The notes below the pieces were generated by a model, which saw nothing but the letters and a program-made list of their open reading frames with translations, did no database searches and was not told the DNA's origin. A stretch of 53,130 bases of DNA, from contig NZ_NIPR01000011.1 of NCBI RefSeq assembly GCF_002872255.1, positions 1 through 53,130 on the forward strand, read 5' to 3'. Position 1 is the stretch's first letter. Each line of letters opens with the position of its first letter. The position numbers were made by a program, and so were the translations under genes. Of the stretch, positions 25,313-33,244 are shown in pieces. The DNA is from Companilactobacillus nuruki. GTDB taxonomy: Bacteria > Bacillota > Bacilli > Lactobacillales > Lactobacillaceae.

Positions 25313-25539
25313 AAGCAAAAAAATTAGCACCAATCCCGATGGAATCAATACTAAATAGTCGCTGTAATATCCGAAATGAAATGACAGTAGGTGTTTATGA
25401 TGAGGCTAGAGAAAAGCTTTGTGATGAAAGAGGCCTAAGTGAAGGCGATATAGACGCGGTGCTGGAATATGCTGAAATATTTTGTCCTATGAATGCGTTG
25501 GTTAGGACTATTACGCCTGTCGTTTGGGAGGAAGACTAA
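25309..25539 (+). CDS. Hypothetical protein, 76 aa
   Basis: ATG 25309 overlaps the upstream stop. It contains three cysteines but no metal-binding pattern that I recognise. The stop shares one base with the next start. Confidence 0.62.
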   Translation: MKAKKLAPIPMESILNSRCNIRNEMTVGVYDEAREKLCDERGLSEGDIDAVLEYAEIFCPMNALVRTITPVVWEED

Positions 25540-25811
25540 TGATTAAAACATATAGAAAAAAAGAAAGAGTCGAAGCAGAGCAGTATGATGGTTCAGATGA
25601 AATGGTAAAAAAATATCATATCAGAACTAATACAGTTTACAAGCTAGACCCTGAGAATGAATTATTTAATGAGACTGTTCCTTATCAAATAGAAACGCTA
25701 GAAGGATGGATTGAACTAAGGCTTAACTATTGGATTGCCACAGGAGTAGACGGCGAGCATTGGGCTATCAAGGACGACATTTTCAAGAAGAGTTATGCGG
25801 AGGTTAAGTGA
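25539..25811 (+). CDS. PGDYG-like phage protein, 90 aa
   Basis: ATG 25539 follows GGGAGGAAGACTA. The N-terminus (MIKTYRKKERVEAEQYDG) and the C-terminal WIATGVDGEHWAIKDDIFKK match small phage proteins with a PGDYG-like fold, in which a GD/GE turn precedes an F..Y ending. Role unknown; very common in lactic phages. Confidence 0.7.
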   Translation: MIKTYRKKERVEAEQYDGSDEMVKKYHIRTNTVYKLDPENELFNETVPYQIETLEGWIELRLNYWIATGVDGEHWAIKDDIFKKSYAEVK

Positions 25812-25996
25812 TGTGTGAATATTGCGAAGGAAACAAATTATTATTTCAAGTTGGCAATGATGATTTTGACCATTTATATATTGGATTATATAAAGACAGA
25901 ATTACAATTGATGACCATTGCGAGGGACAAATCGCTACAGAGGATAATTTCAAAATTAATTTTTGTCCTATGTGTGGGCGTAAGTTAGGAGATTAA
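25811..25996 (+). CDS. Small zinc-ribbon protein
   Basis: 61 aa. Two CxxC pairs (MCEYCEGN and CPMCGRKL) bracket a beta-rich core, giving a probable zinc ribbon. ATG 25811 follows GCGGAGGTTAAGTG. This type is frequent among phage early genes; function unknown. Confidence 0.7.
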   Translation: MCEYCEGNKLLFQVGNDDFDHLYIGLYKDRITIDDHCEGQIATEDNFKINFCPMCGRKLGD

Positions 25997-25998
25997 TT

Positions 25999-26208
25999 AT
26001 GTATGTAGCAAAGCTAAATGATCTTTATTTAAAAAAGATTGAGCTTATATCTCGTTTCAATGGGGAAATAGCTATTGAAGGTAAATTTACAAACAATTTT
26101 AGAAGAGCGGCTTTATTCGATAATTTAAATGATAAGAAAAGAATCAATATTCTAAAAGAAAATGGATTTAAATTTTATAAGATCTTTGAAACCGAGGTAA
26201 AAGAATGA
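25999..26208 (+). CDS. Hypothetical protein, 69 aa
   Basis: ATG 25999 follows TTAGGAGATTAATT. Basic and mixed alpha/beta, with no motif recognised. The TGA overlaps the next ATG. Confidence 0.6.
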   Translation: MYVAKLNDLYLKKIELISRFNGEIAIEGKFTNNFRRAALFDNLNDKKRINILKENGFKFYKIFETEVKE

Positions 26209-26378
26209 GTAAAAAAGCATGGAATAGAATTAAAACGATTTGTAATAGTATTTCTTCATTTGTAGCTATTGTTTTAACACCAATTTTATTTTTAATAACC
26301 TATTATAAAGGCGGCTCAATGAGAGAATTAATATTCTGGTTGGGAGTTTCAATTATAGGCGTCTGCCTTTATAAGTAA
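26205..26378 (+). CDS. 57-aa two-TM membrane peptide
   Basis: ATG 26205 sits in ATGAG overlapping the previous stop, with GAGGTAAAAGA upstream. Two hydrophobic helices (SFVAIVLTPILFLITYY and LIFWLGVSIIGVCLY) are joined by KGGS. Unknown role. Confidence 0.6.
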   Translation: MSKKAWNRIKTICNSISSFVAIVLTPILFLITYYKGGSMRELIFWLGVSIIGVCLYK

Positions 26379-26436
26379 CTATTAGCATTAATCAGAAATA
26401 CATTATAAATATATATCATGACATAGGAGATAACTA

Positions 26437-26814
26437 TTGAGTAATTTATCAAATGAAATTGTACGTTTATCAAAGATTTTAGAGAAACAAATTCCAAAAG
26501 GGTATCACGAAATTGTAACTGAGTACGTTAGACAAAATATTGTTAATGGGATATTTGATGTATTAGAAGCAATGGTTGTTATTTTTGTACTGTACTTGCT
26601 GATTAAGGTGCTTGTCCGTTCTATTAATAATAAAGAAGGATTTTATTATGATGGATATGAAATTAGTTTATCGGGAATGTTTATGAATGTTGGTGTGGCA
26701 ATTCTAAGCATTATATTGGTTTTTGCATTTTTTTATGATTTGGAACAGGCAGCAGGCTCTATTCAGCACGCAGTAGCACCAAACTATTATCTAATTAAAT
26801 CTTTTATTAAGTAG
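26437..26814 (+). CDS. Membrane protein with two TM helices, TTG start
   Basis: 125 aa. TTG 26437 follows AGGAGATAACTA. A soluble N-terminal helix is followed by TM1 (AMVVIFVLYLLIKVLV), a loop, and TM2 (VGVAILSIILVFAFFY). No family recognised. It belongs to a cluster of three consecutive small membrane-protein genes (26205-26990). Confidence 0.65.
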   Translation: MSNLSNEIVRLSKILEKQIPKGYHEIVTEYVRQNIVNGIFDVLEAMVVIFVLYLLIKVLVRSINNKEGFYYDGYEISLSGMFMNVGVAILSIILVFAFFYDLEQAAGSIQHAVAPNYYLIKSFIK

Positions 26815-26822
26815 GTGAAGGA

Positions 26823-26990
26823 ATGATTTCGACAGTAATATTTTTATCAATTTATTCAATGATTTCTGTGATTTTTATTGTATTTACAGATAAAATTGCC
26901 AAAAAAATAACCTATCTTAGTACAACAACTATTTTATTATTGTTTGTTATAACACTCGGAGTTATTAAAATATCAATGCATTTTAAGTAG
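26823..26990 (+). CDS. 55-aa two-TM membrane peptide
   Basis: ATG 26823 follows TAGGTGAAGGA. Two TM helices (IFLSIYSMISVIFIVF; TILLLFVITLGVI) are separated by a basic loop (DKIAKKIT). Third member of the membrane cluster before the late regulator. Confidence 0.6.
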   Translation: MISTVIFLSIYSMISVIFIVFTDKIAKKITYLSTTTILLLFVITLGVIKISMHFK

Positions 26991-26996
26991 GGGAGA

Positions 26997-27431
26997 GTGA
27001 ACATTATTAGATCAGGAACTAAGAAGCGTATAGAAGAGATTTTAAAAGATTATCCTAATATGAATAGATATATTCATGAAAGAAAGCAGTCTTTAATGTA
27101 CCCTACTCAAGAGCCAGACGAAAATGTGGGTGGTGGTAAGTCATCTAAAGTATCACGTCCACAAGAGAGAATGATTATTACTATTGATGAGGATAAACAG
27201 TTAAAGGCTTTAGAAAGAGAACAAATGGCCGTCAAAAAGAGTTTAGATGAAAGTGACACTGACACTAATATTATTGCGAGAGAACTATATTTCAAAGAGC
27301 ATCCCAAGTATCAAATGGATGGATTAATCGAGGACGGTTTAATATATTGTGGGCATACTCAAGCCTTTCAAAAGAAGGCGAAACTTATTCGTAAGATTGC
27401 TAAAGAAATGGGACTATACGACCCTTATTAA
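26997..27431 (+). CDS. DUF722/ArpU-like late transcription regulator
   Basis: 144 aa from GTG 26997, preceded by AGGGGAGA. Features are an N-terminal helix, a central DENVGGGKSS stretch typical of DUF722 phage proteins, ITIDEDKQLKALEREQMAVK, and a C-terminal HTH-like segment. The family occupies the last early position in lactic phages and is thought to activate late transcription. The following non-coding region would carry its target promoter. Confidence 0.75.
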   Translation: MNIIRSGTKKRIEEILKDYPNMNRYIHERKQSLMYPTQEPDENVGGGKSSKVSRPQERMIITIDEDKQLKALEREQMAVKKSLDESDTDTNIIARELYFKEHPKYQMDGLIEDGLIYCGHTQAFQKKAKLIRKIAKEMGLYDPY

Positions 27432-27600
27432 AACTATAATAAAACCGTATTATTTCCGTACGCACAACATACGTTTTAGTGGTAAATTAGTAGCATAGAT
27501 GATTGGCAGAGATACTAACCATCTAAATTTAAATAAACAAAATATGTCCAGTAATTTGTTTAATCGACAATGTAAGATGTGTGGAAAGCATCTTACTTCT

Positions 27601-27721
27601 GTGAGATGGCTATGGTAGCTAGTTAATAAAGACCAATTTTAGATAGACGTTCCTTCCCAGGACTTAATATTATTTTACGTACACCTTTAATTAACTTTGG
27701 GTTCGATTCCCAAGTCTCACA
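27601..27721 (+). ncRNA. tRNA-like element 1
   Basis: Acceptor GTGAGAT (27601-27607) pairs with GTCTCAC (27714-27720). The T-arm is canonical: 5-bp TTGGG/CCCAA with the 7-nt loop TTCGATT, directly joined to the acceptor. A short D-like arm (CTA, loop TGGTAGC, TAG) follows the acceptor. In place of an anticodon arm there is a long insertion closed by AGTTAATAAAG (27620-27630) with CTTTAATTAACT. No CCA is encoded; the discriminator position is A. Confidence 0.55.
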
Positions 27722-27750
27722 TTGGCCGGCGGAAAACGACCATAAAATAT

Positions 27751-27775
27751 AAAGGAAGCCTCGTTCTTCCTTTTT
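27751..27775 (+). terminator. Terminator after tRNA-like element 1
   Basis: AAAGGAAG and CTTCCTTT form an 8-bp stem around CCTCGTT, continuing into TT. Confidence 0.75.
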
Positions 27776-27826
27776 GTAAATAACAACAGTATATGAATAC
27801 GGTAGCGATGCTAATTCATATACTGA

Positions 27827-27895
27827 TAGTCAGTGGTGCAAAGGGTAACACTAAATACAGATGATGGTGCATGGTTCGATTCCATACCTGACTAT
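27827..27895 (+). ncRNA. tRNA-like element 2
   Basis: Acceptor TAGTCAG (27827-27833) pairs perfectly with CTGACTA (27888-27894). A canonical D-arm follows (GTG, loop CAAAGGGTAA, CAC), and a T-arm ATGG/CCAT with loop TTCGATT. Only 18 nt (27852-27869) separate the D and T arms and they form no anticodon hairpin. A strong hairpin (AGTATATGAAT/ATTCATATACT) ends 2 nt before the acceptor. Confidence 0.58.
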
Positions 27896-28068
27896 AGTTA
27901 GCCTGTAATGCGCAAGGACTAACGAGTATTAAAACAGCTTAAAGTGCATTGTACGTCAATGCTGGCATATGGATATGTGCTTATGGTATGGGTTCTGTTG
28001 AATCCTGTAAAGATCAAGAAATTAATTCAAGTGCCATAGTGGTTGAAGTCCACACCAAGCTGTTAGGT

Positions 28069-28132
28069 AGTGTGGTTGTTCTCTAAAAGAATGTTACTTG
28101 GAAGAATGTGGGCTCGATTCCCACTCACACTA
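28069..28132 (+). ncRNA. tRNA-like element 3
   Basis: Acceptor AGTGTGG pairs with TCACACT (one G.T), and a perfect T-arm GTGGG/CCCAC with loop CTCGATT abuts the acceptor 3' strand. The 32 nt between acceptor and T-arm hold only one small hairpin (TTCT/AGAA), about 10 nt too few for both a D-arm and an anticodon arm. Confidence 0.52.
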
Positions 28133-28165
28133 TATTAAAACTGAACGCGTACTTAGTACGCCACT

Positions 28166-28200
28166 AGCTGATAGGTTAATTCCTATCGGCTTTTTATTTT
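28166..28200 (+). terminator. Strong terminator ending the non-coding region
   Basis: AGCTGATAGG and CCTATCGGCT form a 10-bp stem with loop TTAATT, followed by TTTTATTTT. It stands just before the ribosome site of the packaging genes. Confidence 0.82.
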
Positions 28201-28212
28201 GGAGGAAACAAT

Positions 28213-28245
28213 ATGAAAGATAACGAAGCTAAAGGCTTTTATTAA
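28213..28245 (+). CDS. 10-aa leader peptide coupled to the HNH gene
   Basis: GGAGGAAACAAT precedes ATG 28213, which opens MKDNEAKGFY and stops at TAA 28243-28245; the next gene starts at the overlapping ATG 28245 (TAATG). The HNH gene has no good ribosome site of its own, so ribosomes probably arrive by termination-reinitiation. Confidence 0.55.
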   Translation: MKDNEAKGFY

Positions 28246-28754
28246 TGTTTGTTAAACGCTGTAAGCACAGTGGCTGTCATAACTTAGTGAGTGGTAACAG
28301 TCCATTCTGTAATGAACACGCAGCAGACCTATCAGCATATGAAGAGCGCATAGCGAAGCAACGCTCACACATTAAGAGACATCAGCAAGAGTACAATGCT
28401 ACTGCTCGTGTTGCTAATGGTGAACGCAAGAAGCGTGACAGCTTCTATCACTCAAGAGAATGGAAGCACATCCGATTGTCTGTACTTGAGCGTGACAACT
28501 ACGTTTGTCAATACTGTTATCGCTTTGGAATCGTGAGACCAGCTAATACAGTTGACCATATCGTACCAGGTCAAGTAGCACCGGAGCTTATCCGAGACAC
28601 TTCTAACTTAGCTACAATCTGCCGTGGATGTCACAGTCGTAAGACAGATTGGGAACACAAGTTTTATCACACAGGATACAAAAATAATAATCAAAAAATT
28701 AAAAAAGATATTTTATTAAAAGATATTTCAGAATTGCCGAACTTTTCAAAATAG
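28245..28754 (+). CDS. HNH endonuclease of the packaging module
   Basis: 169 aa. Two zinc-binding pairs and an HNH core: CQYCYR, then DHIVPG with the catalytic His, then TSNLATICRGCHSRKTDWEH. An extra Cys/His cluster (RCKHSGCHNL...CNEH) is at the N-terminus. HNH proteins encoded beside terminase in HK97-like cos phages are needed with the large terminase for cos cleavage. It lies just before the terminase genes, as expected. Confidence 0.9.
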   Translation: MFVKRCKHSGCHNLVSGNSPFCNEHAADLSAYEERIAKQRSHIKRHQQEYNATARVANGERKKRDSFYHSREWKHIRLSVLERDNYVCQYCYRFGIVRPANTVDHIVPGQVAPELIRDTSNLATICRGCHSRKTDWEHKFYHTGYKNNNQKIKKDILLKDISELPNFSK

Positions 28755-28838
28755 ACCCCCGCCTACTGCTTCTAGGGAGACAGCTCGCATAGTGGGCATG
28801 AGCTTTAAAAAAAGTCCGAAAATTAAACTTTTAACGTA
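28755..28838. other. Candidate cos site
   Basis: A short GC-rich stretch (ACCCCCGCC at 28755-28763), unusual in this AT-rich phage, is followed by a dyad AGCTC...GAGCT around GCATAGTGGGCAT. It fills the gap between the HNH gene and small terminase, where cos sites lie in HNH-carrying phages. Not proven. Confidence 0.45.
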
Positions 28839-28850
28839 GGAGGTGAGAAG

Positions 28851-29339
28851 TTGAACCCAAGAAACGCAGGTAGAAAGCCTAATTTAGCTGTTGTAGACCC
28901 ACGACATCCAGAACAAAAGGCACGTCAAACTGCCGTCAAACAAGCTAGAAAGCAGCTTAAAACGCTACCTAGTAGAGCGCCAAGCTATTTAATGCCAGAA
29001 GCTAAAAAATTATGGAAGACATTAGTACCACAACTCGAATCAGTCGGATTAGTTAGCGTTTTAGATCAAACTAATCTCGAATTATTCTGCACACAGTATG
29101 CCATGTACTTAGATGCAGTCAATAGTATTTCAGAACATGGTCAAGTTTACATGGATGAGAATGGAAATCTTAAAAAGAACCCAGCCGTTGGTATTGTTGA
29201 CAATTGTTCTAAAACTTTACGATCTTTAGGTATGACTTTGGGAATTGATTTTAACTCTCACTCTCAACGTATAGGAGTAAGTGGAAATGATTCCAACAAT
29301 ATTGATATTCAAAAAGAATTGAAGAAGTTTGGAGGCTAG
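28851..29339 (+). CDS. terS: Terminase small subunit (P27 family)
   Basis: 162 aa, Terminase_4/P27 type: N-terminal GRKPNLAVVDPRHPEQKA, then PEAKKLWKTLVPQLESVGLV and NPAVGIVDNCSKTLRSLG. It binds the packaging site on phage DNA. The start is TTG 28851 with a strong AGGAGGTGAGAAG. Confidence 0.92.
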   Translation: MNPRNAGRKPNLAVVDPRHPEQKARQTAVKQARKQLKTLPSRAPSYLMPEAKKLWKTLVPQLESVGLVSVLDQTNLELFCTQYAMYLDAVNSISEHGQVYMDENGNLKKNPAVGIVDNCSKTLRSLGMTLGIDFNSHSQRIGVSGNDSNNIDIQKELKKFGG

Positions 29340-29342
29340 TTG

Positions 29343-31217
29343 ATGGACTTATCAAAAATAAAACGTAGTCAACGGCCACTTGAACTTTTAAAAGAGTACC
29401 GTTCAAGAAACTTCAGTGACATTAAAGAAAAATACAAAGATGAAGGAACAAAATACGCTTTTAAAGTCCTAGATTTGGAAGTTATCTCTGGCTATAATAT
29501 GAAACTTGCAGCGTATAGACAATTGAGGGACCTTCAATGTGTCGAAGATTCAACTTATAACTATCCTTATTATTATGATGTTGAAAAGTGTCAACAAGTT
29601 TTAAACTTTGCGGACATTTGTCCAAACGTTGATACAGGAGAGCCGGTGCCTTTAATGGACTGGCAAAACTTTATACTTTGCTTGATGTTCGGTTGGCGAG
29701 AAATTAAAACAGGAAATAAACGTTATGGTTCAGTTATTATTTCTGTTGCTCGTGGACAAGGGAAAACTTATTTAATGTCTATTATTGCTTGCTATTCTTA
29801 TCTAATTGAAACAATGGGATTAGATAATCAAGACCTAATGGTTACTTCAAACATTACTGATCAAGCAAGAAAAATCTATGGCTATATTTCAACGATGATG
29901 AATAAAATCATTGATAAGAATGTCGTATTTAATGAAGTAAAGAATAAAACCGATTTAGATGTTCAATACAATAAAGTAATTCAGCGTAAAACTAATAATA
30001 GATTGTTACAGCTATCAGCAGAGAGTGGTAAGTTTGATTCTTACCATTTTTTGTTTGCCGTCTATGATGAAGCTGGAGAAACTAATCACTCTGTTGTTAC
30101 TAGTAAAATCACATCTGGACAAGTTAAAGTTCCTAATTCGCAGTTCACTCAAATTTCTACTGCTTATCCCGATTCTACAGTTCCTTTTAAGCAGGAAGAA
30201 GATTCTATTATTAAGATTATGGAACGTGACGATCATGAAGAGGGCGACCGCAAGTTAGTTTTAATTTGGGCGCAAGACAGTGAAGATGAAATGAATGATC
30301 CTGAAACTTGGGCTAAAAGTAATCCTTTACTATTACTACCAAGCGAGCATGATAATTTGATGTCAGGTTTGAAACAGGAACTTGATGATAAGCGCCTGTC
30401 GGGTGAGGAGTTTAGATTTGCTAATAAGAATTTAAATCTATGGTTAGACTACAAAACTAATTCATATATTGATTTAGACGACTGGGAAGCTACTACTTCT
30501 ACTACTGATTTTGATATTAAAGATAAGGACGTATACATCGGTTTTGATGCCAGTCTTACATCCGATAACACTTCATTAACATTTATTTTTCCTTATAAAG
30601 AGAACGGAATGGAACGTTATCACATCATGCAGCACTCATTTATTCCATGGAAATTAATGGGTTCTATTTCGGCAAAGGAAAAGTCAGATGGTATTGAATA
30701 TCGTAAGTTTGCTGAATTAGGCTATTGTACGATTACAAACAACGAGCGTGGATTGATTAATTTAGATCAAGTCTATACATGGCTTATGACTTTTGTAGAA
30801 GAAAACAACCTGAACGTTTTATTCTTTGGTTATGACGCTCTACGTACTAATAACTTCACTCAAGCACTTAACGATAAGACTGATTGGAACATCATGCCTA
30901 TTAAGCAAACATCTTACGTTTTGACTGAATCAATTAAATATATCCAGGATAGTTTCTTCCACAGAAATATTTCTCATGAAGACGATGAAATTATGAAGAA
31001 AGCATTAATGAATGCTGAAGTTGGTGAGAACAGAGCTGGTATGGAAATTGGAAAATCTAAGCAATCATTAAAGATTGATGTGGTTGATGCTTTAATTGAT
31101 GCGATGTATCAAGCAATGTATTACTTCAATGATATGCGAGACCGTGACGATCCACTCTCTCGATATTCTGATGATGATATTAAAAAATATTTGAATTCAG
31201 GTAAATTTAGTTTTTAA
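29343..31217 (+). CDS. terL: Terminase large subunit
   Basis: 624 aa. ATPase: Walker A-like SVARGQGKTY (about residue 137) and Walker B VYDEAGE. C-terminal nuclease with conserved Asp in GFDASLTSDN and further acids in VVDALIDAMY. It drives DNA packaging and cuts concatemers. I chose ATG 29343 over the adjacent TTG 29340. Confidence 0.95.
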   Translation: MDLSKIKRSQRPLELLKEYRSRNFSDIKEKYKDEGTKYAFKVLDLEVISGYNMKLAAYRQLRDLQCVEDSTYNYPYYYDVEKCQQVLNFADICPNVDTGEPVPLMDWQNFILCLMFGWREIKTGNKRYGSVIISVARGQGKTYLMSIIACYSYLIETMGLDNQDLMVTSNITDQARKIYGYISTMMNKIIDKNVVFNEVKNKTDLDVQYNKVIQRKTNNRLLQLSAESGKFDSYHFLFAVYDEAGETNHSVVTSKITSGQVKVPNSQFTQISTAYPDSTVPFKQEEDSIIKIMERDDHEEGDRKLVLIWAQDSEDEMNDPETWAKSNPLLLLPSEHDNLMSGLKQELDDKRLSGEEFRFANKNLNLWLDYKTNSYIDLDDWEATTSTTDFDIKDKDVYIGFDASLTSDNTSLTFIFPYKENGMERYHIMQHSFIPWKLMGSISAKEKSDGIEYRKFAELGYCTITNNERGLINLDQVYTWLMTFVEENNLNVLFFGYDALRTNNFTQALNDKTDWNIMPIKQTSYVLTESIKYIQDSFFHRNISHEDDEIMKKALMNAEVGENRAGMEIGKSKQSLKIDVVDALIDAMYQAMYYFNDMRDRDDPLSRYSDDDIKKYLNSGKFSF

Positions 31218-31229
31218 GGAAGGAGACCA

Positions 31230-31424
31230 ATGGTTAAAAATCTAATAGCAAAACTCAATAGTTTTAAACACTGGCTTCTAATTAATTTAGACACAGTGCT
31301 TTTTTTATTGGCAATTTTAATTGTTGATATAAATACATACCACTTTGGAACGATGATTGGTAACTATGTTTTGGGTGCCACTTTAATAATTGTTTCATTG
31401 ATTTTGAATAAGCCTACTAAGTAA
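31230..31424 (+). CDS. DUF1056-type small membrane protein
   Basis: 64 aa with two hydrophobic helices (TVLFLLAILIVDINTYHF; YVLGATLIIVSLIL). Small proteins of this kind (DUF1056) are regularly encoded between terL and portal in lactococcal and lactobacillar phages; role unknown. ATG 31230 follows AAGGAAGGAGACCA. Confidence 0.72.
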   Translation: MVKNLIAKLNSFKHWLLINLDTVLFLLAILIVDINTYHFGTMIGNYVLGATLIIVSLILNKPTK

Positions 31425-31452
31425 CCGCCTACTATAGAAAGGAGGTGAATAA

Positions 31453-32655
31453 ATGATATTTAGATCATTAAGACCGTCTAAGGAACCTTATACAGCATTG
31501 GGCAGTGGATATACAGGATTAGGTTATTCAATTAAAGATAACAAAATTGTTTTTAATTCTGATTTTGTATCTGCTAGGGATGCTTTAAAAAATTCCGATG
31601 TATTCGCAGTTGTAAATAAATTGGCAGAAGACATGGCTAGTGTACATTTCAAGACTAATAATCAATACACAAGTAAAATTTTAACTAATCCTAGTCAATT
31701 AACTAATAGTTTTTCTTTTTGGCGCTCAATGTATGCTCAAATGTTGTTATCTGGGAATGCCTACGCATTAATCTGGGGCGATAAATCAGGTAGAAGTGAT
31801 CACTTAGAATATTTGAAACCATCACAAGTTGATATTTATAAATCAGCAGACGGAACTCAATTAACCTATGATATTAATTTTCCCGATACAGAAGAACCAG
31901 ATATGAAGTCAGTTCCCGCTAGTCAAATTATTCATTTAAAAGGCGTTTCATTAGACGGTGGTTTGATTGGTATTTCGCCACTACGTGCTCTATCTAAAGA
32001 GATGCAGCTTCAAGATGCTAATAAGGGCTTGGCGTTAGGAGCGATGAAGAATGGGCTAAATATTACTGGTCTTTTGAAGATCAATAAAGGCGGATTGCTT
32101 GAAGGCGAAACAAAAGATAGCGTTCGTAGAGCATTTGAACAACAAACTGAGAATGGACATATTGCTGTTTTAGACGATTTGGAAGATTACACACCATTAG
32201 AAATTAATCGTGATATTTCCAAGCTTCTTTCTTCCACAGATTGGACAGGAGATCAAATTGCTAAAGTCTACGGAGTTCCGCAGGATTATTTAGGTAGTGA
32301 ATCAGAACATTCAAATATTGAAATGGTAGCCATTCAGTACGCTCAAACAATTGGTCGTTATGTTCGTGGAGTTGTTTCAGAATTTAAGCAGAAATTAAAT
32401 GGTGAGATTGACTACGATGTTAATGCGATTTCTGATATTGATGGACAACAAGTTGAAAAACGTGTTAGAGGGCTTGTTACTGATAGAGTTATTGGTTATA
32501 AGACTGCTCAAAAGATTTTAATTCGTAGTAACTCTGATCTGTTGACTAAAGAGGACATCGTTTCTGGTGATGTTCCGTTTCAAGGCAGCACTATTAAACC
32601 GAAAGGAGGTGAGGATACAGATGACGAAAACAGTGGAACAACGAGCGATCAATAA
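31453..32655 (+). CDS. Portal protein, HK97 family
   Basis: 400 aa, normal length. Typical blocks are VFAVVNKLAEDMASV near residue 52, SGNAYALIWGD, IHLKGVSLDGGLIGISPL and GVPQDYLG. It forms the dodecameric vertex ring for DNA entry. ATG 31453 follows GAAAGGAGGTGAATAA. The C-terminal tail overlaps the protease gene in another frame. Confidence 0.95.
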   Translation: MIFRSLRPSKEPYTALGSGYTGLGYSIKDNKIVFNSDFVSARDALKNSDVFAVVNKLAEDMASVHFKTNNQYTSKILTNPSQLTNSFSFWRSMYAQMLLSGNAYALIWGDKSGRSDHLEYLKPSQVDIYKSADGTQLTYDINFPDTEEPDMKSVPASQIIHLKGVSLDGGLIGISPLRALSKEMQLQDANKGLALGAMKNGLNITGLLKINKGGLLEGETKDSVRRAFEQQTENGHIAVLDDLEDYTPLEINRDISKLLSSTDWTGDQIAKVYGVPQDYLGSESEHSNIEMVAIQYAQTIGRYVRGVVSEFKQKLNGEIDYDVNAISDIDGQQVEKRVRGLVTDRVIGYKTAQKILIRSNSDLLTKEDIVSGDVPFQGSTIKPKGGEDTDDENSGTTSDQ

Positions 32656-33244
32656 CAGTAATTTTAAGATTGAGAAACGTTCAGAAGACGATGATTTTAA
32701 TACATTATCTGGCTATGCGATTGTATTTGACCAGCCAAGCGAAAACTTAGGTGGATTCATTGAATACGTTGATCGTTCAGCACTAGATGGTGTGGATATG
32801 AGCAACGTACAGCTACTTTACAATCACAATATGGATAACATTTTAGCAAGAGCAGATAGCAGCACTTTGTCGCTTTCAGTAGATGACAGAGGGCTGTTTT
32901 TTAATGCTCAAATTCCTAAAACGACACTTGGAAATGATGTTTCCGAGAATGTTAGAAATGGCAATTTAAAGGGCTGTAGCTTTGGTTTCACTATTGATGG
33001 TGATGATTGGTCTGACTTGGATAAAGATACCGCTACACGTCGTATCACGCAGATTGGCGACTTATTCGAGTTATCAATTACACCAATGCCCGCATACAAA
33101 GAAACATCAGTTTCTAAACGTTCTCTTTCAGAATTTGAGAGCAAAAAAAATAAGAAAGAAGATTCCAATTTAAATAACGAATTGGAGCTTTTAAGAATGG
33201 AGACAGAATTATATGACAAAAGAAGAACTTCAAAAACAAATTAA
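32621..33244 (+). CDS. Prohead (HK97 S78-type) protease
   Basis: 207 aa. Serine protease features: His in LLYNHNMDNIL and the nucleophile in NGNLKGCSFGF. It removes the capsid scaffold domain during maturation. I chose ATG 32621 (AAAGGAGGTGAGG upstream). It overlaps portal by 35 bp and the capsid gene by 32 bp. Confidence 0.92.
   Translation: MTKTVEQRAINNSNFKIEKRSEDDDFNTLSGYAIVFDQPSENLGGFIEYVDRSALDGVDMSNVQLLYNHNMDNILARADSSTLSLSVDDRGLFFNAQIPKTTLGNDVSENVRNGNLKGCSFGFTIDGDDWSDLDKDTATRRITQIGDLFELSITPMPAYKETSVSKRSLSEFESKKNKKEDSNLNNELELLRMETELYDKRRTSKTN

Larger units (their letters stand above)
27432..28200 (+). ncRNA. Structured non-coding region with three tRNA-like elements
   Basis: About 780 bp without a supportable protein gene. 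A TATAAT lies at 27435-27440. Hairpins follow one another: GTAAGATG/CATCTTAC (27572-27596), tRNA-like 1 (27601-27720), a terminator (27751-27775), an 11-bp-stem hairpin (27788-27824), tRNA-like 2 (27827-27894), GCATTG/CAATGC (27946-27962), GCATAT/ATGTGC (27965-27980), GGGTTC/GAATCC (27990-28005), a 7-bp long-range stem (27934-27940 with 28057-28063), tRNA-like 3 (28069-28132), GCGTAC/GTACGC (28147-28161) and a terminator. Transcription is inferred. Confidence 0.6.

Noticed and set aside
27601-28132. Calling the three tRNA-like structures normal tRNA genes
   Set aside because: The T-arm and acceptor stem are convincing, but none has a 5-bp anticodon stem with a 7-nt loop, so no isotype can be given. 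I list them as tRNA-like RNA.
27432-28200. T-box or other known riboswitch in the non-coding region
   Set aside because: I see no T-box sequence or known aptamer core, and the next gene is a phage HNH gene, not an amino acid or vitamin gene.
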